Below are positions 1-7,591 of a DNA stretch of 13,151 bases, one piece after another (the first letter of the stretch is position 1; every line of letters starts with the position of its first letter). The notes under the pieces were generated by a model. The model was not told the origin of the DNA, searched no databases, and was given only the letters and a program-made list of their open reading frames with translations. The translations under genes were made by a program, and so were the position numbers. The stretch covers positions 1-13,151 of the forward strand of contig RXOD01005627.1 in NCBI GenBank assembly GCA_005223375.1, read 5' to 3'. The DNA comes from Amoebophrya sp. AT5.2. Lineage: Eukaryota > Sar > Dinophyceae > Syndiniales > Amoebophryaceae.

Positions 1-2708
1 ATCTGCCCCTTCGACCGGATCACCCCCTTGAAAACGGAGCTCGGATCGAAAGCAACGTCTACTTCGTGGTGCTCGTGTTTATTTTCCTGATGTTCTACTT
101 CCTCGACGACCTTCATCTTCGACGGGCAGCTGGAGCTGCTGCAGCACGAATTCGTTTTCTCACACGACGACGAGGCTTGTTTCGCCGCTTCCTCCTGCTT
201 TTTCTTCGCCGCGGCCTCCTCTTCCTGTCTCTTGATGTTCGACGGACACGTGGATTTCGAGCAGCACGTCGTCGACGTGATTTCTTCGTCGTCTTCGACG
301 TCCATCTTATCGGATGAACGGGTGGTCTTCTTCAACATCTCGTCCTGCACGAGCGGCCCCTCATCCGAAAACACGTGTTCCGAGATTTTTCCGAAGCCCT
401 TGAGCGCCTCGTACAGTTTCTTCGGCTCGAACGGGCGGTCGGCGCGGAAAATCACCGAGCTGATGCCGTACCGTTCTGTCTCCGGGATGTGCTTTCCGTC
501 CTTCGCGAGCTCCTGCATCCAACCCGCAGACACGCTTGCCTGCTCCAGCGAGAACAACCTCGTGTCCAGAACCGCCGCGGGGTTCACGGTGCCGTGCTCC
601 GTCCAGATCACCTGCGCGAGCGGGTTCAGCTTTCGCACCAGATTCTCGATCAGCGACTTCTTGTGCGTCGGGCAGGGAGCAGCAGCCGGGGCGGTCTTCT
701 CCTGTTTTTGCGTGCTGCTCGTCCCGCAGCTCTTGGAGGTGCAGGCGGTCTTCTTGCAGGACGAGCTTGCGACTTTTGCTCCTTGTTCGGAAGAATCAGC
801 CGGCGCGTGGTCGTCGTTCCCCCCGATCGGGTTTGCGCCGCCGAGCAGCAGGTCCAGTTTGTTCAGGAGAATGACATTTGCGAACTCGATCTGCGTGATG
901 AGTAGGTCCACGATGGACTTGTCCAAGTCCTCCTGCCCCGCGTCGGTTTTCGACGCCTCGTGCTTGGTCCACTTACTCGTGTGCAGATCATCGGTGGACT
1001 GCAAAATCTCCCAGATGCTCGCCGCGTCCACGACGGTCACCATGGTGTCCAGCCGGCAGCTTTTCTGCAGCGCGATGGCCTGCACGGCCACTTTCTTGCG
1101 AGCCTCCGGAGACAGGACGGGCGGGCTGGGTGTAGTAGTAGTTGGTCGTGGAGGAAATTCTATCGCCAGATCGAAGGCGGGTACTCAGAAGATCATCCAC
1201 AGTGCTGCTCCTCACAGTGACAGTGGCAGCATATGACTTGAGAGGCTCGTAGTTAGTAGTAGTAGCTGGGCGGCGGCGCCGGCGGTGAACACTCGTCGCG
1301 CTCCCGGTCGCACAGCAGCAGACGCTGCGTGCACCAGCAAGTAGCCCGATGTTTTCCTATTCCTTCGATACCGCGGCGCAGCAAACAGGGTCGGCGTCGG
1401 CGCGAGAGCTTCTGCGCCTACAATCCAGTGCCAGCGGCCGCGGGGGCGGGGGGAGCCCGACCACTTTTATTTGCGTCCGGCGCCTGGAACTCGAACTTGA
1501 TTCTTTTTCGTCTACTCTAGTACGTGGCTTTGGGCGCGCGCGCACTTCTTCTTTGTGATTGTGCTGTCCTGCTCTGCAAGAACAGCAACATACGCGTAGC
1601 CAGCACGACACGACCGTGACAGCAGGTAGCTGCGATTGCACGGGGCTGCATGGCGGCTTCCACTTCGAAAACAGGGCACAGGCATCGCTTCGGGGGCAGC
1701 TTTCTTCCAGAAGTCGGCGGGCCTAGACAGCTGCGACGGCGTGCGGTATTCCTATTCCATATCGGTAGCTCCGAAACGAATCCAGGGGCGGGAAACTGTA
1801 TACGCAATTGGCAGTCGCGTGAAAATGCGTGCAAATGGATGATGTTGCAGCGAAGCAGCCCACACTCACTACACTCACACGAGATACAGATCGCAACATC
1901 ACCAGCTGTTGCCTATCAGCGCCTCAAAACGATCTACTTATGCGAAACACCGGCACGAGCACGTTCTTCCATTCGTTCCGCTACCCCCTATCAGAATCAG
2001 TATCAACAACATATTATACTTAAACGACCAGGCTCAAGTAAGTACTTACCCTGCGGCTTCTTCTTCCTGCATATCTTCGTCGTCATCTTCTTCATCCCCG
2101 GTCTTTTTTGCCATTTCCTCCAACTCCGCGAGGGAATGGCAGAACGTCTGCGCCACTGGCACCGGTTCTGCGATCCCCGTGCTTTCGATGATCAGGTAGT
2201 CGAACCTCCTGCTTCCGTCTTCCATTTTGGTGTTCGCCAGCTCCGCAACCTGCTCGACCAGATCTTCTCGCAACGTGCAGCACGCACACCCGTTCTGGAG
2301 AGAGACCATCTTGGGCTTTACCACCTCGGCGCCGGGGGCCTTGGCCCCGCCAGGGCCAGTTTTTCCACCAGAAGCGTTTTTCTTCAACTGCTCCTTGGTC
2401 ACGTTGTCGATCGCGAGGGAATCGACATTCAAAGATGCCATGTCGTTCACAACGAGCGCAATTCTTTTCCCGTCGTTGTTGTTCAGGAGATGGGTTAAGG
2501 TCGTGGTCTTTCCGGATCCGAGAAACCCCGAAAGGACGGTCACCGGAAGGCGGCTATCATCTTCTTCCCCTGGCGCCTGGTTCTGCGCTTTTGGGTCAGA
2601 CTTTGCGCGCTTAGCGCCCGAGTGGTCGTGCTCGTCTGGGTCGCTGGTGCACCCCGCCGAGTGTGCGTGGGCGGCCTGCCGCTTCGGCGAGTTTGATAAC
2701 ATTGACAT
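1..2708 (-). CDS. CobW/COG0523 (G3E family) metallochaperone GTPase, two exons, C-terminus cut by window edge
   Basis: Exons are 2708..2050 and 1125..1 (minus strand); 594 residues are visible. Seen: P-loop [10 protein letters not shown] (61-70), [12 protein letters not shown] (87-98), the metal-binding CxCC as NGCACC (139-144), [10 protein letters not shown] (173-182), VTVVDAAS (249-256) and the guanine motif NKLD (308-311). The C-terminal domain starts at [14 protein letters not shown] (439-452), is interrupted by a Cys-rich and charged insertion (about 470-580), and resumes at VIRSKG (588-593), where the window ends. Known: COG0523 GTPases use GTP to insert or deliver Zn, Co or Ni to client proteins; which metal and client apply here is unknown. 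Odd: three Cys-rich patches (340-358, 504-516, 538-556), a His-rich N-terminus (HAH, HDH) and an acidic run (205-217). The ATG at 2708 is the first in frame after an upstream stop; 2702 is an alternative. All catalytic motifs are intact, so the family call is secure. Confidence 0.93.
117..275 (-). repeat. Duplicated Cys motif (CCSxSxCPSxxK) in the GTPase C-terminal domain
   Basis: Residues 507-518 ([12 protein letters not shown]) and 547-558 ([12 protein letters not shown]) follow the same pattern. They are separated by a Lys/Glu/Ala-rich stretch (519-537) that looks like a charged helix. The second copy is preceded by SSSCEKT and followed by a His-containing acidic tail ([11 protein letters not shown], 564-574). 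The whole block lies inside the C-terminal domain, between RADRPFEP and VIRSKG. Confidence 0.75.
711..767 (-). other. Cys-rich insertion 1 in the GTPase
   Basis: Residues 340-358 read [15 protein letters not shown] and following, with three cysteines between NKLD and the [14 protein letters not shown] segment. The spacing resembles the third patch (SSSCEKT...). Inferred to bind metal or be a redox-active loop; it is not a family-defining motif. Confidence 0.6.
1126..2049 (-). other. Intron of the CobW-type GTPase gene (924 nt)
   Basis: The donor is GCAGG|GTAAGT, with its first intron base at 2049. The acceptor is CACCCAG|C, with its last intron base at 1126. Exon 1 ends two bases into a codon and exon 2 supplies one, so the join restores Gly-220 and runs from the acidic loop into [12 protein letters not shown] and the conserved [10 protein letters not shown]. 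The exon 1 frame reaches a stop (TAA) directly after the donor, and upstream of exon 2 the frame is closed by a TGA near 1190, so an intron is required. An acceptor near 1188 (TGAG|TA) would add about 20 residues but does not fit the phase of this donor. Apart from short TAC/ACT runs near 1132-1140 and 1250-1266, I see no gene or mobile element inside. Confidence 0.8.
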
Positions 2709-3831
2709 GGCGTTAATATTGATGCTAATTGGCGCAGAAGAACTACACAAGCCAAATACAAATTTCCTATTCACTACGTGGTCGTTTGCATTTACGTTTA
2801 CCGGCTGCGTCGAAGAACAAAACCGAAATGCAGATGCATGGGATTAGGCACAGAATTGATTTTTTTACAGTACACTAAACACTGCGAGACAGGTCTCCGT
2901 GCTGCTGTGCTAAAAAGCTGAAAAGTGTTGGTGTCGGTCTGCGGCGTAGTCAAACTCAAATTTCCACTGAAGACGGATCATGTTCATGTGGCCAAAGAAT
3001 CTATCCGATGGAACGATCTGGATCTTGCTCTCGCACGGACGTTGCAATAGATCAGACAGGATCTCATTCTCTTGCACCAATACCACCACGTCGCGAGAAT
3101 GAGAAACGCAACTGTGAGTGGAAATTTCTGAGCTCATGACATAAGTCTACTTTGATCGCCACAGACGAGCAACATTTTCCGGGTGCTCCTGCTCGCTCAA
3201 TGAAGATGTAGATGGACATGGCTGGGAAAAGACTGTACTAAATCAATGTAGCATCTGAGGCTACCACCAGCTGCAGCTGCACAAGCACAAGAAAAGAAAA
3301 GATAAAGAACATCGAGGCCGCTACTATATCGCCTTCCGCTGTCATCACGCCACAACGCTGTGCGCGGCCTGATAGATTGTGTGGCGTAGCAGTGACCACT
3401 TGTAGTTTGAAGATGTTAGATTCCTTTTCCCGCCGGATTGATTTTCACATCTGTGCGTGTGGCCACGGGCAGCATCATCGACATGTCGTGTCGTAAGTGG
3501 GGGTCTGTCTTTTCATCCGGCCATATCATATAATCGTCGTGAGCGTAACAGTAGCTCGAAATGAGGGTATCTATTGTCCATCACACGTATGGTCGACCGG
3601 CTAGGTACTATAACGAGTATGTGTATTTTACAAAAAAATCGTTCAACATCAACACGCAGCCCAAAACTGCAGCTGTATGTCCATAGCAGGGATCGCACTC
3701 CACAGTCCACACACGACACCGCTTCAGCACGAGCACGGCTCACCGCACTTGTATTAACGAGCCAGCCGCAGGGATCGCGGCGCCTCGTGCTCGCACAAAT
3801 GATCGCATCGGACCCTGCTCGCTCTACTCGG
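2709..3831. other. Spacer between CDPK and GTPase genes (1123 bp)
   Basis: AT-richer than the flanking exons. It must hold the 3' untranslated region of the kinase gene and the 5' region of the GTPase gene. I found no conserved protein, tRNA or rRNA. A 75-codon ATG frame (3137..2910, minus) shows no recognisable motif. A 12-bp palindrome CAGCTGCAGCTG lies at 3268-3279. Near the GTPase start there is a pyrimidine-rich tract ending in CAG (see 2805-2806) and the 10-mer TTACGTTTAC at 2792-2801. Confidence 0.6.
2804..2835 (-). promoter_or_regulatory. Possible 3' splice acceptor upstream of the GTPase start
   Basis: On the minus strand a pyrimidine-rich run (TTTCGGTTTTGTTCTTC) is followed by GACGCAG, whose AG is at 2806-2805, about 97 bases before the ATG at 2708. 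This could be a trans-splicing (spliced leader) acceptor, as dinoflagellate mRNAs receive, or the end of a 5' untranslated intron. It is only a sequence-context guess; no leader sequence is encoded here. Confidence 0.25.
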
Positions 3832-6541
3832 CTATAACTTCGGCGTGAAGAAGGCTTTGAATTCGTCCCAGTCTACTTTTCCGTCTCCGTTTTTGTCCAG
3901 TCTTGCAATCATTGCCTTTACTTGCGCGGTGTCTGGCGATATGTTTCCGAGGCCGAATTCCTGTCCTCTCGTGAGCAGTTCTCCGATCTCGTCGATCGTC
4001 AAAGTGCCGGAGTGGTCCTTGTCCATCTTCTGGAACGCCTTCCACAGCATGGAGTCCAGGTTGTTGTCGAAGAAACTCAAACAGCCCGCCACGAACTCGG
4101 TGTACTCCACGTCCCCCGAGTTGTCCACGTCCAGGCTCTCGGCCGCCTTCCGGCAGGTGGCGGGGTCCACCCCCAGCTCCTGCAGCGCGCCGGCGAGCTC
4201 GTCCAGCGACAAAGTGCCGTTGTTGTCCGCGTCGTACTTGCGGAAGATGGCGTTCAGCTTGGGCAGCTTGTTCGCGGAAAGCTGGCTTGCCACCTGCATG
4301 CGCACCATCTTCTCCAGGTCGGAACGCTCGTGATACTTCATCAGCTCGTCCATGGTGTTCTCGTTCAAAGTCACGTCCTTCAACCCAGGAGCCTCCTTGA
4401 ACCAGGGAAACTGCAGGCAGTCGGCACAAGAAGGACGCTTCGTCTCGTCCACTGTAAGCATCGCAGTCAAAAGCTGCCGAACCTGCAGGGGGTCGAGTGA
4501 TTAAGTGGGAATGAAGAAGATGTACGAAAAAGAATCAAGGCCAGAACGATTTGCCTTTGTTTTGCATGAACGCAGCGCTGTGTGATTTCGCCCGAGTCCT
4601 CAGCGCGCCGACGGGGAGAAAAACCATACATCAAAGTGAGTCGGTGGTTCGTCCTCTCGCCGTGATAAAATCTAAAAAACTATTCATTGTTGATCTTGAT
4701 CACTACTTTGCAAAGAAACGGAAACAAAGAAACCTAGTCACAGCTAGAAAGACAAAGATGGATGAGGAATAAAATCCCCATGCAGCTCCACATTTATGAA
4801 TCACAATCACATTCACAAAGTCAATAACAAGTTTAGGTACTGCCTGGCTGGCGTGCGCGACTCTTTTCCAATCTGGCGGCACCGTCAACACTGCGAGCCA
4901 GTCTTTCTTTTTGCAGGTCCGTGCGATGAAGGGTAGTTTTCCGCTGAGCAGCTGGAAGAGTACCACGCCCAGGCTCCACACGTCGCACTTCGTGCCGAAG
5001 CTCTGGTTCCACACCTCCGGGGCCATGGTCACTGGCGTGCCCGCGATGTTCTTCGACTTCCCGGTCACTTTGTCGAACATTTCGGCGAGCCCTAGGTCGA
5101 TCACGACCGCGTGCGGCTGCGTCGCCGAGTTCCCGTCGTCCAGCAACATGATGTTCTCGGACTTCAAGTCCTTGTGCATGATGCCGCGCGCGTGGACGTA
5201 AGAAATTGCGTTCAGGACCTGGGTGTAGACCACCGAGATCCACTGCTCGTTCAGCCGGTAGCCAGCCTTGTAGTTGCTCTCGATCACATCCAGGAGCTCC
5301 CCGCCCTTGGCCGTCTCCATCACGATGTAGATGTTGTTGTAGTCCTCGAAATACTCGAACAAGCGAATAATGTGCGGGTGGTCCAGAGACTTCAGCGCGT
5401 CAATCTCGAGCTGGAGCTCCTCGGGGGGCATGGCAGACTTCGCCTTGTTCACAACCTTGAGCACGCGCTCCTGCTTGCTCGACAAGTCCTCCACTAAATA
5501 CACAAGCCCAAAAGAACCCTCGCCGAGCTTCTTCAAGGTCTTGTAAAAATCCTCGGGCTTGCCCTGCCGGTTCTTGTCAATGAAAAAGTCGCGACGAATG
5601 CCAGCCTTGATGTACCTGCGATGGTGCGATTATAGCGAGGAAGATAGTGGCGCGGGCGGGGGGGTATAGGACATGACTTGATACTAGATTGATTTTGGAA
5701 AGATGACCTGCACCTGCTCAGCAGATGGAAAAGCGGACCCTATGTAAGGACCCGAGAGCAGGCGCATTAATTCGGAAGGAAAGTACTTCTACTCCATCGA
5801 TCTGTACTTGTACTAAGTCGCTGTACAAGATCCAGATCAAGTGGAACAGATACAGATGAACTGATGACTAGTACAAGGACGTGTTTTATGAATCTCTTTC
5901 TGTTCTTGTTCCTTTCACACTGACGAGCAGTAACGGTGTTGTCCAGGCTGCACAGCAACTAGAACTTAGTATGCATCCGACACCGAAATGTATGTTTTTG
6001 AAAATGTATAGGCGCAGTACTTGTCCCGCACCCTGCGCAGGATCGCTGCGTAGAGGCAGAGAAACTCCGTGAATTCAAGGTTTCCGTTTTTGTTTGTGTC
6101 GAACTTTTTCATCAGGGCCTCCAGGAGTCTGTCGTCGTTGAGCGGCGGCAGCCCGATTTCAGCGTTCAGCGCTTCCACCAGCTTGCGCAGTTCTGCCATG
6201 TCGAGTTGCCCCGCCTTCCCCACGTTGTACTTTTTGTACCACACCTTCCCGGCCTTGGTGGTCTCGTCGTTCGTGGACAGCACCTTCTGGATCAGCTTCA
6301 GCTGCTCTTTGGAGGGCGCGTACCCCGCGGCGTTCTCCTGGGGCTTGGCGTGCCCGATCTTGAAGCTCTGCGCGCCGCCGCCGGCGCCGCCTTGGTGCAC
6401 GTCCCAGCACTGCTGGATGGTCATGTACTTCTTGCCCGTCGACTTGTTCAGGTACGACACCTGGCCGGGCCGGGACTGGGAAGCCACCACCACGAAGCCA
6501 GGGGGAAGCTTCGCATTGTCCGGATGCGAAGGGTCCGCCAT
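3832..6541 (-). CDS. Calcium-dependent protein kinase (CDPK) with N-terminal WW-like domain and EF-hands, three exons, 648 aa
   Basis: Exons 6541..6021, 5615..4841 and 4482..3832 join in frame and end in TAG. Domains in order: WW-like fold (12-47: LPPG, then VSYLNKSTGK); a degenerate EF loop (106-117) and a canonical one (148-159, DTNKNGNLEFTE); the FIDKNRQGKPEDFY linker typical of alveolate CDPKs (185-198); kinase about 200-460 with GEGSFG loop (205-210), Lys-227, Glu-244, catalytic HKDLKSEN (321-328), DLG (347-349) and APE (372-374); junction/autoinhibitory segment about 461-505; four canonical EF loops starting at Asp 516, 550, 586 and 628. Known: calcium binding to the C-terminal EF hands releases the kinase. 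Substrates are unknown. No signal peptide or N-terminal Gly for myristoylation is visible, so it is probably soluble. ATG at 6541 is the first in frame after a TAG. HKD and DLG replace the common HRD and DFG. The catalytic Lys and both catalytic Asp remain, so it is probably active. Confidence 0.95.
4483..4840 (-). other. CDPK intron 2 (358 nt)
   Basis: The donor is CAGGCA|GTACCT (first base 4840) and the acceptor is CCCCTGCAG|GTT (last base 4483), phase 0. The join gives ASQA-VRQLLTAMLTVDE, the expected end of the kinase C-lobe. A possible branch site, CTTAATC, lies about 20 bases before the acceptor. The exon frame stays open past the donor (to about 4703) but loses all similarity to kinases, which supports the splice. 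Confidence 0.88.
5616..6020 (-). other. CDPK intron 1 (405 nt)
   Basis: The donor is GGGACAA|GTACTG (first base 6020) and the acceptor is CATCGCAG|GTACATC (last base 5616). Two leftover bases (AA) plus G rebuild Lys-174, giving RRVRDK-YIKAGIRRDFFIDKN, which leads straight into the CDPK linker. The sequence GTAC occurs at both the intron start and the start of the next exon. Confidence 0.88.
6401..6508 (-). other. WW-like domain of the CDPK
   Basis: Residues 12-47 begin LPPGFVVV and contain SRPGQVSYLNKSTGKKY, matching the WW order (LPxGW, Tyr/Asn strand, T-x-x-x). The first Trp is Phe-16. The usual second Trp is missing or displaced (Trp-46), so proline-peptide binding is uncertain. Confidence 0.65.
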
Positions 6542-7591
6542 GATGCAGCTGGAGCTCCTCTGGTCCAGGAGAGGGGCTGGCACTGGCTATGTCCGATGGG
6601 CTCGTGGTTATTTACCTTCCTTGTAGTCCACCTTCTCTATTGGTGGGCGTGTAAAAAATCATGATGCACGTTGCTTGAGGCAGCTCTACAGTACTGGAAC
6701 TGGTGCGAATGATGATGGAAGAAATATGTTAAAAACGAAAGAATGCTCGCTGGGGGCGGATAGTTCCTTCAAAGAAATTTCAAAACCTGAAGGGGAAGCC
6801 TGAAAAGGTAACGCTTTTTCGTTTTCCGAATTTTTCAGCACGTTGGATACGCTTACGTTTACGTTCACCTTCACGTTCTTCACGACCACGAGGTTGTCAC
6901 GCACAGACGACGAGCGGGTGCATGCTTCTTAAAGCGACGAAATAGCAAGGAACGACTAAACGGAAACCGAAACTTGTTTGTGAGTTTCCTTTTTGACCGA
7001 TCTTCGTAGCAATCTGTTGTCGCTGAGTGTTTCATTGCACGACCGAGGACGCTCATGTCGGATGAACGATGGATGCGAGCTGAACCGAAGCCGATACATT
7101 TGCACGTTGAAATTTCGGGCGAATTCACGGAGTGACAATTTGAATTTTTACGAGGCGAAGCGGTGAGGGTTGCCGACTTCTTCTGGAGTAGATTCATTCG
7201 GCACGCACTGCTCCCTGCTTCGCTTTTACGTTCACTTCGACTTCGTTCGAACAACTACACGTGAAAACATGTGCGGTCGGGGACTCGGACTTTTTACAGC
7301 CACAGTTTCCACTATTTTTCGTGGTCGTGGTCCTCGAGTTGAAAGCATGCAAAAACGACATTATGAGAATACTTAGAGTTGGATTGTGGTACAGCTGGAA
7401 TTCGTATGGAGAAGTCTTGGAGTTCTTGTGCCAGACACAGCTACGGATCGATCATGTTTTTGTGGAATGAGTTTCGCGTCGTGTTTTCTCCTTGACCTTG
7501 TGGCAGTTCAGGTTCAGCAACTATATGTACATCTACATCAGGCGATTCTTCATCGTCCTCGAACTTCAACGACTTCTCCTCGCCACTAACA
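6542..7591. other. Spacer between the large orphan gene and the CDPK gene (1050 bp)
   Basis: AT-richer DNA with no gene I can support. It should carry the CDPK promoter and 5' untranslated region. The sequence GAAG|GTAAATAA near 6606-6617 (minus) looks like a donor and could mark a 5' untranslated intron, but no matching coding exon is evident. A degenerate hexamer repeat lies at 6853-6885. Frames on the minus strand at 7254..6880 and 7623..7441 lack recognisable domains. Confidence 0.55.
6853..6885. repeat. Degenerate hexamer repeat (TTACGT/TCACGT)
   Basis: Plus-strand units TTACGT, TTACGT, TCACCT, TCACGT, then TCT and TCACGA follow one another. A related run (TTACGTTCACTTCGACTTCG) occurs at 7226-7245. 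Function unknown; it lies about 310-345 bp upstream of the CDPK start codon. Confidence 0.55.

Noticed and set aside
1126..1188. Open stretch ([11 protein letters not shown]...) just upstream of GTPase exon 2
   Set aside because: It would need an acceptor at TGAG|TA, whose phase does not fit the exon 1 donor. The CCCAG acceptor at 1126 fits exactly.
232..1236. 334-codon plus-strand frame
   Set aside because: It is antisense to exon 2 of the CobW-type GTPase, whose minus-strand reading gives clear family motifs.
2031..2043. GGCTCAAGTAAGT, resembling the end of a dinoflagellate spliced leader plus donor
   Set aside because: Only the last bases match. The rest of a leader is absent upstream, and the match overlaps the palindromic donor of the GTPase intron on the other strand.
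2910..3137. 75-codon ATG frame on the minus strand in the spacer
   Set aside because: No motif or family resemblance, and codon use differs from the nearby exons. It could be part of an untranslated region.
6880..7254. Minus-strand frame of about 106 codons from its first ATG (7197), rich in Ser, Arg and Lys
   Set aside because: No recognisable domain, and it lies where the CDPK 5' region is expected.
7242..7256. TTCGTTCGAAC, similar to a tRNA T-arm
   Set aside because: No pairing stem around it and no matching acceptor or anticodon arm upstream on either strand.
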